64,000 nucleotides of DNA from Vreelandella lutescens. GTDB taxonomy: Bacteria > Pseudomonadota > Gammaproteobacteria > Pseudomonadales > Halomonadaceae. The stretch covers positions 372,001 through 436,000 of the forward strand of contig NZ_BMHM01000004.1 of the NCBI RefSeq assembly GCF_014640815.1. The letters run 5' to 3'. A model generated the notes under the pieces. That model made no database searches. It was not told the DNA's origin and was given only the letters and a program-made list of their open reading frames with translations. The position numbers were made by a program, and so were the translations under genes. Below are positions 36,412 to 46,700 of this stretch, piece after piece. The number at the start of each line of letters is the position of its first letter. Position 1 is the first letter of the stretch.

Positions 36412-37410
36412 ATGACCAAGCGCTTCACTCGACATGCACTCGCGACTGCTATCAGCGCCATGGCGACGGCCAGCATTGCACTGCACGCTCAGGCAGCCAC
36501 GGATATCAGTTTGGGGCACACGCTCTCTTCCACCTCTCACTACTCGGTAGGTGCCGAGGCGTTTAAAGAGACACTAGAACGTCTATCCGACGGTGCCTTT
36601 ACGGTCACTGAGCACGCCTCCGGCTCCCTCGGCGGCGAGCGGGAAATGATCGAGGGCCTGCAGATTGGCACCGTGGACGTGGTGATTACCTCCAGCGGCC
36701 CGTTGGGTAACTTTGTGCCGGAAACCTACGTGCTGGATTTGCCGTTCCTGTTTGAAAACTACGACCAAGCCCGCTGCGTACTGGACAGCGAGCTCGGTGA
36801 CGAGCTGCTGGAGAAGATGAGCGACCATGGCCTAGTCGGTATGGCGTGGTCTGAAAACGGTTTCCGCCACCTCACCAACAGCCAGCGCGAAATTGCCAGC
36901 CCAGCGGATGCGGAAGGGTTACGGGTTCGCACCATGGAAAACGCGGTACACCAAGAAGCGTTCCGCCAAATGGGTGCACGACCCACCCCGATGGCGTTCC
37001 CGGAGCTGTTTACCGCGCTTCAGCAGGGCACCGTCGATGGTCAGGAAAACCCGATTACGGTCATTGTGGCCACCAACTTCTGGGAAGTGCAGGACTACCT
37101 TTCCCTGACCGGGCACGTTTATTCACCGGCCATCGTACTGGGCTCACCGATCTTGCTAGATGGCCTCAGCGAGGAGGAGCGTGACTGGTTTATGCAGGCC
37201 GCAGCGGCCTCGGTAGACGCCACTCGCGAAGAAGTATCGCGCCTTGAGCGGGAAGGGGTTGCGCTGCTGGAAGCCAACGGCATGACGGTGAAAACCGATA
37301 TCGACCCCGCTCCCTTCCAAGCGGCGGTGGAACCGGCCTATGAAATCTTTACCTCTCAGTACGGCAGCGAAATGCTAGAACGCATTCGTGAAAAAGCGGG
37401 TAGCTGCTAA
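36412..37410 (+). CDS. dctP: TRAP transporter solute-binding protein (DctP family), acid-sugar cluster
   Basis: A 332-residue periplasmic protein with a signal peptide (residues 1-28, ending HAQAATD). The mature part has DISLGHTLSSTSHYSVGAE, GSLGGEREMIEGLQIGTVD and the arginine-bearing LRVRTMENAVHQEAF, all typical of DctP. FTALQQGTVDGQENP is a further family block. AGAGGGA precedes the ATG. Its place after ltnD-denD suggests that it binds L-threonate or D-erythronate. A perfect 12-bp hairpin follows its stop. Confidence 0.93.
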   Translation: MTKRFTRHALATAISAMATASIALHAQAATDISLGHTLSSTSHYSVGAEAFKETLERLSDGAFTVTEHASGSLGGEREMIEGLQIGTVDVVITSSGPLGNFVPETYVLDLPFLFENYDQARCVLDSELGDELLEKMSDHGLVGMAWSENGFRHLTNSQREIASPADAEGLRVRTMENAVHQEAFRQMGARPTPMAFPELFTALQQGTVDGQENPITVIVATNFWEVQDYLSLTGHVYSPAIVLGSPILLDGLSEEERDWFMQAAAASVDATREEVSRLEREGVALLEANGMTVKTDIDPAPFQAAVEPAYEIFTSQYGSEMLERIREKAGSC

Positions 37411-37424
37411 GCACTTCCTTCACT

Positions 37425-37451
37425 GCGGCCTCTGGCAATGCCAGAGGCCGC
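37425..37451 (+). promoter_or_regulatory. Intercistronic hairpin after second dctP
   Basis: GCGGCCTCTGGC (37425-37436) pairs perfectly over 12 bases with 37440-37451 around an AAT loop. No T-run follows, and dctQ starts 20 bases later. It is the strongest of the four binding-protein hairpins. Confidence 0.75.
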
Positions 37452-37470
37452 CTAGGCACGGTGACCTTTT

Positions 37471-38034
37471 ATGCTAGCGGTATTGCTTCGTTTAGAGCAT
37501 CAGTTAACCCGTATTGCCCTGATGATTGCTGTGTTGATGCTGGTCATATCGGTCACGCTCAGCTTCTATCAGGTGCTTACGCGATTTTTGTTTAATGCGC
37601 CCTCTACCTGGACAGAAGTGGCGTCTAGAACGTCCATGATTTGGTGTGTGTTTATGGCCGCTGCCGCCACGTTTCGCGGTGGCTATATGATGGCGGTCGA
37701 GGTCATCTATAAATGGATGCCTGCGCGTCTGCTCATGATGCTGGAAGTGGCGATTGTGCTGTGCTGCCTATTGGTATTGGGCGTGTTAGTGCACTACGGC
37801 ATTCAAATGACGCTGCGAGTGAATAGCCAAGTGATGTCGGGCATGAACATTTCCATGTCCTGGGCCTATGCCGCGATTCCCATGGGCGCTAGCTTTGCGA
37901 TGGTATCAGTGATCGCCCGTTTAGCCGCGCAGCTCAGTGGCCGCGAGAAGGTAGGGCCAGAAAACAGCGAAGTGCTGACCGATGAGCCAACGTCCGCCCA
38001 TGCGTCGCGTTCCAAAGAAGGAGCGTCCTCATGA
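37471..38034 (+). CDS. dctQ: TRAP transporter small permease (DctQ family), acid-sugar cluster
   Basis: A 187-residue membrane protein with four hydrophobic helices and the DctQ-typical SFYQVLTRFLFNAPSTWTEVA block near residues 30-50 (part: VLTRFLFNAPSTWTE), where a conserved tryptophan-acid pair lies. The last 30 residues are polar and serine-rich. Its stop overlaps the dctM start (ATGA). It forms the small membrane subunit of the importer. Confidence 0.92.
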   Translation: MLAVLLRLEHQLTRIALMIAVLMLVISVTLSFYQVLTRFLFNAPSTWTEVASRTSMIWCVFMAAAATFRGGYMMAVEVIYKWMPARLLMMLEVAIVLCCLLVLGVLVHYGIQMTLRVNSQVMSGMNISMSWAYAAIPMGASFAMVSVIARLAAQLSGREKVGPENSEVLTDEPTSAHASRSKEGASS

Positions 38035-39308
38035 ATATGGTGATTGGACTCTCGCTAATTGTGCTCTTTACCTTTGGCGTGCCGATTGCGATCTCTATCG
38101 TGCTCGCCTCTATTATTGGCATTGAATTCTTTACGCGCCTGCCGTTATTACTTGTTCCACAGCAGATGTTTATTGGTATTGATAAGTTTCCGCTGATGGC
38201 GATACCGTTCTTTATTCTGGCGGGTAACTTAATGGCCGCCGGGGGCATTTCACAGCGCTTGGTGGACCTTGCTAAATCCATCGTTGGGCGCGTGCAAGGC
38301 GGCCTTGCCATGTCGTGCGTTTTAACGTGCATGATGTTTGCCGCGGTGTCCGGCTCCAGCGTGGCCACCACCTTTGCCATTGGTGCCATTCTGATTCCAG
38401 CTATGGTGAAGCACGGCTATCCCAAACCGCTAGCGGCCTCTATTCAGGCATCATCGGCGGAACTGGGCGTGCTGATTCCCCCCTCTATTCCGCTGATTCT
38501 GTATGGCGTGAGTACCGATACCTCCATTGGGCAGCTGTTTCTGGCCGGTATTGGGCCCGGCATTTTGATTGGTGTGGCGCTTATCATCTTTCTTTACCTG
38601 TTCTGTAAAGTGCGTGGCTACGGTAAAGACGATTACAAAGACAGCACCGGTTTTATGATTTCGCTGAAGCGTGCCTGGGTGGCGCTGCTGATGCCGGTGG
38701 TGGTGATCGGCGGGATTTACGGAGGGATTTTTACCCCCACTGAAGCGTCGGCCGTGGCGGTGTTTTTCGCACTCATTGTGGGCGCGTTCTATTACCGCGA
38801 GTTAAAGCTTGCTGACCTAGGGCCTATCCTGCGCCAAAGCGTGATCTCAACGGCGGCGGTGATGCTGATTATTGCGTCGGCCGCGCTGTTCAGCTTTTTG
38901 TTAAGCCGCACAGGCTTACCGGCGCAAATTGCCACGCTGGTGACCAACACCATTGAAAGCCCAATGATGTTCTTACTGGTCGTCAACGCGCTGCTGCTGA
39001 TTGTGGGTATGTTTATTGAAACATCGGCGGCCATATTAGTGCTGGCCCCGATACTCACGCCGATCGCGATTCAGTTTGGCATCCACCCGGTCCATTTTGG
39101 CCTGGTGATGGTGGTGAACTTAGCGCTGGGCATGATTACCCCACCGCTCGGTGTGAACCTGTTTGCCGCCTGTGCCGTTGCCAAGATCTCCATTGATCAA
39201 ATGCTGCCATGGCTGGTGCGCTTTGTGCTCGTGGTACTGGCGTGTTTGATGGCGATTACCTACATGCCGTGGATTTCGATGGGGTTAGTGAACATTTTTT
39301 ACGGCTAG
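38031..39308 (+). CDS. dctM: TRAP transporter large permease (DctM family), acid-sugar cluster
   Basis: A 425-residue membrane protein, the standard DctM length, with about 12 helices. FAAVSGSSVATTFAIGAI and AELGVLIPPSIPLILYGV are the conserved substrate-path motifs, and GIFTPTEASAVAVF marks the second repeat. AAGGAG stands upstream of the ATG. It couples uptake to an ion gradient. A hairpin lies in the 119-bp gap before the aldehyde dehydrogenase gene. Confidence 0.94.
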   Translation: MNMVIGLSLIVLFTFGVPIAISIVLASIIGIEFFTRLPLLLVPQQMFIGIDKFPLMAIPFFILAGNLMAAGGISQRLVDLAKSIVGRVQGGLAMSCVLTCMMFAAVSGSSVATTFAIGAILIPAMVKHGYPKPLAASIQASSAELGVLIPPSIPLILYGVSTDTSIGQLFLAGIGPGILIGVALIIFLYLFCKVRGYGKDDYKDSTGFMISLKRAWVALLMPVVVIGGIYGGIFTPTEASAVAVFFALIVGAFYYRELKLADLGPILRQSVISTAAVMLIIASAALFSFLLSRTGLPAQIATLVTNTIESPMMFLLVVNALLLIVGMFIETSAAILVLAPILTPIAIQFGIHPVHFGLVMVVNLALGMITPPLGVNLFAACAVAKISIDQMLPWLVRFVLVVLACLMAITYMPWISMGLVNIFYG

Positions 39309-39365
39309 TGTTGTGCAGAACGTGCTTGATCGAGAGTGTTTATAGATAAATAGATAAATAGAAGC

Positions 39366-39392
39366 GACGCCCGTGCCGTTAGCGCAGGCGTC
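39366..39392 (+). promoter_or_regulatory. Hairpin between dctM and the aldehyde dehydrogenase
   Basis: GACGCC (39366-39371) pairs with GGCGTC (39387-39392), with four more pairs inside after one mismatch. No T-run. Transcription may continue into the next genes. Confidence 0.45.
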
Positions 39393-39427
39393 GTTGACCC
39401 ATAATAATCACAATAATGGAGTGCTGA

Positions 39428-40885
39428 ATGTCATTGAATATAACGCTACCGCCAGCGCAGGCGTTTATTGGCGGCGAGTGGGTTGATACCGCCGACACGT
39501 TATCCGTCGAAGCCCCCTCCACAGGAGAGCCGCTAGCCCACATCGCACGTAGCCAGCAAGGTGAAGTCGATGCGGCGGTTCAGGCGGCTCGCCTTGCGTT
39601 TTCGGGCCAGTTAGGCGAGTGGGCCAGTTGGTCGGCCCGCCAGCGCAGCCTGTGGCTGCTGCGGTTTGCCGATGCGATAGAAGCCAATCACGCGCGCCTA
39701 GCACAGCTTGAGTGCGCCGATACCGGTAAGCCGATGACCCAAGCGCAGGGCGATATTGCCGCCTGTGCTCGCTACTTCCGGTTCTATGGCGGTGCGGCGG
39801 ATAAGCTCCACGGTGAAACCATTCCGTTTGAAAATGATTTTGCCGTGATGACCCTGCGTGAACCTTACGGCGTGTGCGCGCAAATCATTCCCTGGAACTA
39901 CCCATCGCAAATCTTTGGGCGCTGCGTGGCGGCGGCGTTAGCAGCGGGCAATACGGTGGTACTCAAGCCTGCAGAAGATGCCTGCCTCAGCGTGCTGGGG
40001 TTAGTGGAGCTGGCCGCTGCCCATGGCTTACCCGCGGGGGCACTGAACGTGGTGCCGGGGCTAGGTCGCGAGGCGGGCGCTGCGCTAGCGGCGCATCCGA
40101 AGATCGACCATCTGTCGTTTACCGGCTCGCCGGAAACCGGCACCCAGGTGGCCCAGGCGGCCGCTGTGCATCACGTGCCGGTAACGCTGGAATTAGGCGG
40201 TAAATCGCCCCAGGTGGTGTTTGCCGATGCGGATCTGGATGCGGCGCTGCCCGCGATTGTGCGCGGCATTGTGCAAAACGCTGGGCAAACCTGTTCGGCA
40301 GGCAGCCGCTTGCTGGTGCAGCGCGACATCGCCGACCGTGTGGTGGCGGACCTTTGCAAACGCTTTGCGGCGCTGCGCTGTGATGCAGGCGAGGCCGACG
40401 CCGACTGCGGGCCGCTGATTAATGCCCGCCAAAAAGCCAAGCTGGCGTCGCGTTTAACGGCGGCTGAAGCAGACGGCATTTGTATTGCCGCGATAGGGCA
40501 GTTAGCGCCCAGTGCTCCCTCTGGCGGGCACTTTGTGCTCCCGCAACTGCTGACGAACATTCCAGAGGGCCATGAAGTGCTGCGTGAAGAGCTGTTTGGG
40601 CCCGTGCTGGTGGTGCAGATCTTTGACGACGAAGCGCATGCGCTGACGCTCGCCAACGCCACTGATTTTGGTTTGTGTGCCGGGGTGTGGACTCGCGACG
40701 GAGGGAGGCAACTGCGTCTAGCGAAGGGCATTCGTAGCGGCCAGGTGTTTATTAATAACTATGGGGCCGCCGGCGGGGTAGAGCTGCCGTTTGGTGGGGT
40801 AGGGCGTTCAGGCCATGGCCGTGAAAAAGGCTTTGAAGGCCTGCGTAGCTACACGCGCATCAAAACCGTCGCTATCAAACACTAA
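39428..40885 (+). CDS. NAD(P)-dependent aldehyde dehydrogenase (betaine-aldehyde dehydrogenase-like)
   Basis: A 485-residue ALDH-superfamily enzyme. IIPWNYP is the cofactor-domain motif. SFTGSPETGTQVA binds NAD, LELGGKSPQVVF carries the general-base glutamate, and GQTCSAGSRLLV the catalytic cysteine. TGGAG precedes the ATG. It lies after the TRAP genes and 26 bases before another dehydrogenase gene. The substrate is unknown; a small hydroxyaldehyde that can be oxidised to an aldonic or tetronic acid would fit the cluster, but betaine aldehyde cannot be ruled out. Confidence 0.88.
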   Translation: MSLNITLPPAQAFIGGEWVDTADTLSVEAPSTGEPLAHIARSQQGEVDAAVQAARLAFSGQLGEWASWSARQRSLWLLRFADAIEANHARLAQLECADTGKPMTQAQGDIAACARYFRFYGGAADKLHGETIPFENDFAVMTLREPYGVCAQIIPWNYPSQIFGRCVAAALAAGNTVVLKPAEDACLSVLGLVELAAAHGLPAGALNVVPGLGREAGAALAAHPKIDHLSFTGSPETGTQVAQAAAVHHVPVTLELGGKSPQVVFADADLDAALPAIVRGIVQNAGQTCSAGSRLLVQRDIADRVVADLCKRFAALRCDAGEADADCGPLINARQKAKLASRLTAAEADGICIAAIGQLAPSAPSGGHFVLPQLLTNIPEGHEVLREELFGPVLVVQIFDDEAHALTLANATDFGLCAGVWTRDGGRQLRLAKGIRSGQVFINNYGAAGGVELPFGGVGRSGHGREKGFEGLRSYTRIKTVAIKH

Positions 40886-40911
40886 GCGCCATTGTCGGCC
40901 AGGAGATAACA

Positions 40912-41784
40912 ATGACCCATGTACGGCAGGTAGGTCTCATCGGTGTTGGGTTAATGGGCCACGGTCTTGCCAGCAGTTTGCTACGGGCAGGCCATCACGT
41001 GAGTTTTCTTGAGCATCCCGGTAATCAACCCGTGGAGGACTTGCTGGCAGCGGGGGCTACCGCGCTACCGTCAGGAAAAGCGGTGGCGCAAAGCGTGGAT
41101 GTGGTGATTTTATGCGTGACCGGCTCGCCACAGGTAGAGGCGGTGCTGTTTGAGCCCAACGGCGTATTAGAAGGCTTGAAGCCCAATGGCGTGGTGGTGG
41201 ATTGCTCTACCGCGCTGCCCAGCTCAACAGCCCAGGTAGCGGCTAAAGTAGTGAAGGCGGGCGGGCGCTTTATGGACGCCGCAATGACACGCACGCCGAA
41301 AGAGGCTGCAGAAGGGCGGCTAAACCTCATTGTTGGCGCACCTAAAGCGCTGTTTGACGACATGCACCCATTACTGGAAGCGTTTGCAGAGAACATTGCT
41401 TATGCCGGTGAGGTGGGGGCAGGCCATACGCTGAAGCTGCTGCATAATTTTGTTTCATTGGGCTTTTCCGCCGTGTTGGCGGAGGCCACTGCGGCCTCCC
41501 GAAAAGCGGGTATCGGTGCCGATGCGCTGTTGGAAGTCTTGGGTGCTGGCGGCGGAGGTGGTGTGGTACTGGAGCGCCTACGCCCTTACATTGCCAACAA
41601 TGATCCCTCGGGCTTTCGGTTTAGCGTGGCGAATGCCAGTAAAGATTTAGGCTACTACCACACCATGACCCATGATCTGGCGGTAGAGGGGAGCATTGCG
41701 GCTGCCGTGCGGGATTTATATCAATCCGTAGAAGAGCAGCAGCTATCCATACCGGAAGTGATTGGTGTGTTAGAGCGCCGCTAG
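40912..41784 (+). CDS. Beta-hydroxyacid dehydrogenase (3-HIBADH/LtnD-like)
   Basis: A 290-residue enzyme. VGLIGVGLMGHGLASSLL is the NAD(P) site, DAAMTRTPKEAAEGRL the substrate loop, and GHTLKLLHNFVSLG holds the catalytic lysine. It is related to LtnD at 31536 but clearly different in sequence. AGGAG lies before the ATG. It is the last gene of the right acid-sugar operon, facing the TetR gene. It may oxidise a further hydroxy acid taken in by the same TRAP system. Confidence 0.88.
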   Translation: MTHVRQVGLIGVGLMGHGLASSLLRAGHHVSFLEHPGNQPVEDLLAAGATALPSGKAVAQSVDVVILCVTGSPQVEAVLFEPNGVLEGLKPNGVVVDCSTALPSSTAQVAAKVVKAGGRFMDAAMTRTPKEAAEGRLNLIVGAPKALFDDMHPLLEAFAENIAYAGEVGAGHTLKLLHNFVSLGFSAVLAEATAASRKAGIGADALLEVLGAGGGGGVVLERLRPYIANNDPSGFRFSVANASKDLGYYHTMTHDLAVEGSIAAAVRDLYQSVEEQQLSIPEVIGVLERR

Positions 41785-41794
41785 CTATTCCTAG

Positions 41795-42457
41795 CTATCC
41801 AGCAGGATTAGGCGCGGCATACGCCGCCAAAAACACATCCACGGCACTGATGATCTGCTGCTTCAGCTCTTCATCCGAAGGAGGTGTGCGAACACCCATC
41901 CGCACCTCCTTAATCAGCATACCCTGCCACATGCTGCAGAGCTGGTCGGCGGCGCGTTCAGGAGCAGGCAGGCTCAGGTGGCCTGCGTTGGCTAACCCTT
42001 CCAGCTTTTCTTGTAACCACTGGCTGATGGCCCAGGGGCCCGCTTCAAAAAATGCCTGCAACAGTTTGGGGTGCTGCTCACCTTGGTTGCTCATCACTCG
42101 CTCGACCGCCAGCACATGGGGTTCTAGTAAGAAGCGCACCATGCTCACACCCACATCGATCAGCGACTGGCGCACCGCATCGTGTGTGTCAGGGAGCTGC
42201 CCCAAGCCTTGGCGGATAGAGGCGGTTTCCCGTCGAATGACGCTCCCAAACAACGCCTCTTTAGTGGCAAAGTGCCCGTATACCGTCACTTTGGACACGC
42301 CTGCCTCTCGAGCAACGGCCTCCATGGTGACGGCTTCCAGGCCATTACGGAAAAATAGGCAGGCCGCGGCGTCCATCATGGCATCGCGTTTCGCCATGTC
42401 TTTGGGGCGGCCTGCGCCGCGTTTTTGGTCAGGCGACGGCACTCGAGCGTCTGTCAT
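41795..42457 (-). CDS. TetR-family repressor of the RND efflux genes
   Basis: A 220-residue regulator. The TetR helix-turn-helix is at about residues 25-70, with VTMEAVAREAGVSKVTVYGHF inside it (part: REAGVSKVTVYGHF). The N-terminal tail is basic (PDQKRGAGRPKDMAKRD). The C-terminal ligand domain is variable. It is divergent from the RND adaptor gene; a near-palindromic site lies between. It presumably represses the pump until a pump substrate binds. Confidence 0.92.
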   Translation of the reverse strand: MTDARVPSPDQKRGAGRPKDMAKRDAMMDAAACLFFRNGLEAVTMEAVAREAGVSKVTVYGHFATKEALFGSVIRRETASIRQGLGQLPDTHDAVRQSLIDVGVSMVRFLLEPHVLAVERVMSNQGEQHPKLLQAFFEAGPWAISQWLQEKLEGLANAGHLSLPAPERAADQLCSMWQGMLIKEVRMGVRTPPSDEELKQQIISAVDVFLAAYAAPNPAG

Positions 42458-42516
42458 GCAATAAACCCATGCCCATACGTAAATAATTATTGAACGGCGG
42501 CGTACACATATTATAG

Positions 42517-42532
42517 TGAACGGTATCGTTCA
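42517..42532. promoter_or_regulatory. Putative TetR operator
   Basis: TGAACGGTATCGTTCA has perfect TGAACG/CGTTCA arms around four bases. An extra half site TGAACG lies at 42491-42496. Both are in the 99-bp divergent region between tetR and the adaptor gene. Confidence 0.6.
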
Positions 42533-42556
42533 AGAATAAACTATTTCGAGGCCAAC

Positions 42557-43714
42557 ATGGGCACGCTAAAGACTTCCTGGGGCCACCGGCTACGCGGCTT
42601 GCTGGCAGCACTGCTGATGATAGGTGCTACGCTAGCCGTGGTGGCGTTGCTCACCAGCCATCACAGCAACGCTCAGCAGGCGCGCCAGCAGGGGGCTGAC
42701 AACGCCTTGCTTCAGGTAGCGACTCAGACGCTGGCCCAGGCAGAAGCACTGCGGCGGCAGGTACGCTTAACTGGCCGGGTGGTGGCGCGTCAGTCGGTCG
42801 CGTTAGCCTTTGAACCCGCTGGCCGGGTGCAGAGCGTTCTGGCTGAGCGTGGAGATGCCGTCGAGCAGGGGGACGTGCTTGCCAGCCTGGATACCCGTCG
42901 CCTGGAGAGCCGCCTAGCCGAAGTGGAAGCGCGCAGCGAAGAAGCCCGCGCCAGCTTGGCTCTTGCCCAGCGCCAGGAAGAGCGCGAAGCGCAGCTTAAC
43001 CAGAGCAACTTTGCCAGCCGCACGGCGCTGGACCAAGCCCGCACCGACCGTTTAACCCTGCAAGCACGTCTCTCCGCTCTGGCGGCCGAGCGCGATAGCC
43101 TCACGGCCGATTTAGAAGACAGCACCCTTAAAGCCCCTTTCGCAGGACGAGTGGTCGAGCGCCATATCGATGTGGGTAGCTTGGTAAGCAGCGGCACGGC
43201 GGCGTTCGATTTAGTCGATACGCGTCAGCTAGAGGCACATCTTGGCCTGCCTGCGCGGCTGGTGGCGACGTTTGCCGTAGGAGAGTCCGTGACGCTGCAG
43301 GTGAACGGCCAAACAATAGAGGGGGAAGTACGTGCCCGGCTGCCGCAAGTGGATGACGACAGCCGCACGCAAACCCTGGTGGTCACGATGCGCAGCAACC
43401 ATCGTGCGGTGCCGGGCGACCTGGCCGAGCTGAGCTACGCGATGACCGAGCCCGCCCACGGCTACTGGGTGCCGCTGGAGGCGCTGCGTGCCGCCGACCG
43501 TGGCCTATGGAACGTGCTGATTGCCGAGCCGTTGGAGGATGAGCGTTACCGTGTCGCGCACGCTAGCGTTGAGCTTTTGCATACTGAAGGCGACGAAGCA
43601 TTTGTGCGTGGCACGTTGTCACCCGGTATGCGGCTCATTCGCAGTGGCACTCACCGCATCACCCCGGGGCAGCAGGTCACACTCAGCGAGGACGTGGCTC
43701 ATGCAGCGCATTGA
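42557..43714 (+). CDS. RND efflux periplasmic adaptor subunit (MFP)
   Basis: A 385-residue adaptor with one N-terminal membrane anchor (about residues 12-35). A lipoyl-like half follows (GRVQSVLAERGDAVEQGDVLA), then a long alpha-helical hairpin rich in A, R and E (about residues 110-190). The second lipoyl half (DSTLKAPFAGRVVERHIDVG) and a beta-barrel come last. It bridges the RND pump and an outer-membrane channel. CGAGG precedes the ATG. It overlaps the pump gene by 14 bases. No outer-membrane factor gene is nearby. Confidence 0.92.
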   Translation: MGTLKTSWGHRLRGLLAALLMIGATLAVVALLTSHHSNAQQARQQGADNALLQVATQTLAQAEALRRQVRLTGRVVARQSVALAFEPAGRVQSVLAERGDAVEQGDVLASLDTRRLESRLAEVEARSEEARASLALAQRQEEREAQLNQSNFASRTALDQARTDRLTLQARLSALAAERDSLTADLEDSTLKAPFAGRVVERHIDVGSLVSSGTAAFDLVDTRQLEAHLGLPARLVATFAVGESVTLQVNGQTIEGEVRARLPQVDDDSRTQTLVVTMRSNHRAVPGDLAELSYAMTEPAHGYWVPLEALRAADRGLWNVLIAEPLEDERYRVAHASVELLHTEGDEAFVRGTLSPGMRLIRSGTHRITPGQQVTLSEDVAHAAH

Positions 43715-46700
43715 GTGGTTGTTTAATCGCCGCCTGCTGGCGCTGTCACTTGGCTTGCTCATTGTGGCCGGGCTATCGGCTATTCAAACGCTTCCCCGCG
43801 CGGAAGACCCTCATCTGGTAGCGCGTATTGCCACTGTGTTGGCAGCGTATCCGGGAGCGACGCCTGAACAAATCGAAGCGTTGGTGGCACGTCCTCTCGA
43901 ACAGGAGCTGCGCACCATTGCTGAAATCGATATTTTGGAATCTACCTCGCGGCAAGGCATCGCTGTGCTCAGCCTGGAACTGAATGACGCGGTCACGAAT
44001 GTCGCTCCGGTATGGAGCCGCGTGCGAGACAAGCTCAGCGATGTAGCGCCCTCGCTGCCGGAAGGTGTTCAAACTCCTGAACTGTTGGATGACCGCGGTT
44101 ACGCGTTCAGTATCGTGGCCGCGCTACGCTGGACGCTGGACACCCCGCCCAGCCCACAATTAATGGGGCGCTATGCCGAACGCTTAGAGGATCAGTTTCG
44201 ACAGCTCGCAGGGACGGAGTACACCCACCGTTTTGGCGTCGCCGGTGAGCAGGTCGAGGTGATGGTCGACCCGCTGGAGCTGAATGCGTTAGGGCTCTCG
44301 GTTGGTCAGCTTGCCAGAGCCATTGAGGCAAGCGACGGTCGGCGCACCGCGGGCGAAGTGATCACTCAAGGGCATCGGCTCACGGTAGGCTTAAGCGGCG
44401 AGTTTGATGCGTTAGATCGGCTGCGGGAGATCAACGTGACCACCCGGCAGGGCCAAAGCGTGAAGCTGGGGGAAATTGCCGAGCTGCGCCGTGGCGTTCA
44501 AGACCCACCCCAAGCAGTGGCGCTGCTGAATGGCGAGCGGGCCGTGTTTGTGGGTGCTCGCATGGCACCTGGCCAGCGTATTGATGCTTGGGTAGAGCGT
44601 GCCCAGGCCCAAATGGCGGCGTTTTCCGAGCAACTGCCGATAGGGCTGGCGGTAGAAGAGGTCTTTGAGCAAGCCAGCTATACCAATCAACGCCTGAGTG
44701 ATGTGGCACTTAGCCTGTTAATGGGCTTGGTGCTGGTCGTGGCACTGCTCTTTCTCACGATGGGCTGGCGCTCTGCCATCACCGTTGGGCTGGCCATTCC
44801 GGCCACGGCACTGTTGACGTTAGCGCTGTTCCGGCCGCTAGGCATGGAAATTCACCAGATGAGCATTATCGGCATTATTGTCGCGCTTGGGCTGATGGTG
44901 GATAACGCGATTGTGATGACCAATGCCTTACGGGAACGCTTTCTCCAGGGCGATTCAGCGCTGGCTGCCACCCGCGATGCGCTGCGCCATTTAGCGGTGC
45001 CGCTGCTTGCCAGTACGCTCACCACTATTTTGGCGTTTATGCCGATTGTATTGATGCCGGGCCCCGCTGGGGAGTTTGTGGGTCCACTGGCGATGGCGGT
45101 CATGGTGGCGCTGGTCAGCTCATATTTAATTTCACTGTTCCTGGTGCCCGCGCTGTCGCCCATGCTGCTCGCCAAAGTGGCTGCCCATCCTCCCGCCCCG
45201 CGTGATAACGCGATGAAGCAGGCTTTTCGCGGTGCAGTGCGTAGTGCGCTGCGCCATCCCGTTGCCGCCATGGTCATCACGCTGTGCGTGCCGGTAGGTG
45301 GCATGGCGCTAATGCCAACGCTGGATGTGGCATTCTTTCCTCCCGCCGACCGTGACCAGTTTCACGTTGAGGTACGCTTGCCCGCTGCCAGCAGCATCGC
45401 TCAAACAGAAGCGCTGGCCCATGAGGTAGAGCGCATGGTGCGAGAGGTGTCTGGGGTGGTGCGCGTCTCATCGTTCATCGGTGAAAGCGCGCCGATGATG
45501 TACTACAACGTCATGACGAACGAGGACAATAACCCGGCGTTTCTGCATCTGATTGTTGATACGACGTCATTAGAGGCCACCAATCAGCAGGTGCCAGGGC
45601 TGCAGCAAGCACTGGATCAGCGCTTTCCTCAAGCCCAAAGCGTGGTGCGCAAATATGAGCAAGGCCCGCCTTTTAAAGCGCCTATTGAGTTGCGTGTGTA
45701 TGGCGATGATTTAGAGGTGCTCTCATCTCTGGGGCTCGAACTGGCAGGGTTGATGCACCAGCTCCCTCAGGTGACCCACGTGCGCGCCGGTATGCAGCAA
45801 GATTTGCCCCGGCTAATGCTGAATATCGACCACACCGCATTAAGCGATGTGGGGCTATCGTCGCAGGATCTGGCAGAGCAAGTAGGCGCTGCGCTCTCCG
45901 GCCAGCCTGCGGGCATCCTGCTGGAAGACACGCAGCAACTGCCAGTGCGGGTACGTTATGCCGATGCATGGCGCACCGATACGGAGCAGTTAGCAGCTTT
46001 GCGCCTTGTCAGCGATCAGGTGAGTGAAGGCTTGCCACTCGCTGCTGTGGCCGAGAGCTCTCTGGCCCCTTCGTGGAGTGTGATAACCCGCCGGAATGCG
46101 GAGCGCGTGCAGCTGGTGCAAGGCTACCTAGTAGCCGATGCGCTGCCCGCCATCTCCATGGCACAGCTAGATGCCAAGCTCCAGGCGGCAATAGACGCGG
46201 GCGACATCAGCGTGCCCGCCGGCTATCGGATTGAAACGGGCGGAGAAGCCGCCGAGCGCGATGAAGCGGTAGGCCAGCTGCTTGCCTCGGTCGTGCTGCT
46301 GGTGATTGCCATGGTGGCCACCGTGGTGCTGGCCTTTAACTCTTTCCGCCGTGCCGCCATTGTGTTTATCGCAGGGGCGCAGGCCATGGGGATGGGCATT
46401 GTGGCCCTGCTGATGAGTGGCCACGCCTTTGGCTTCGTGATTATCGTCGGCATTATGGGGCTAGTGGGGGTGGCGATTAACGCCACGATCATTATCATTG
46501 CCGCCTTCGATGACGACCCTGCCGCCCGCCAAGGTGATATGGAAGCGATGCTCGCGGTGATTAGTGGCCCCACAAGCCGACACATTGTGTCTACCACCAT
46601 CACGACCTTTGCAGGGTTGATCCCGCTGATGATTGCCTCTGGCGGCTTATGGCCGCCCTTCGCGCAAACCGTTGGGTTTGGTCTACTCTTGGCCACGCTG

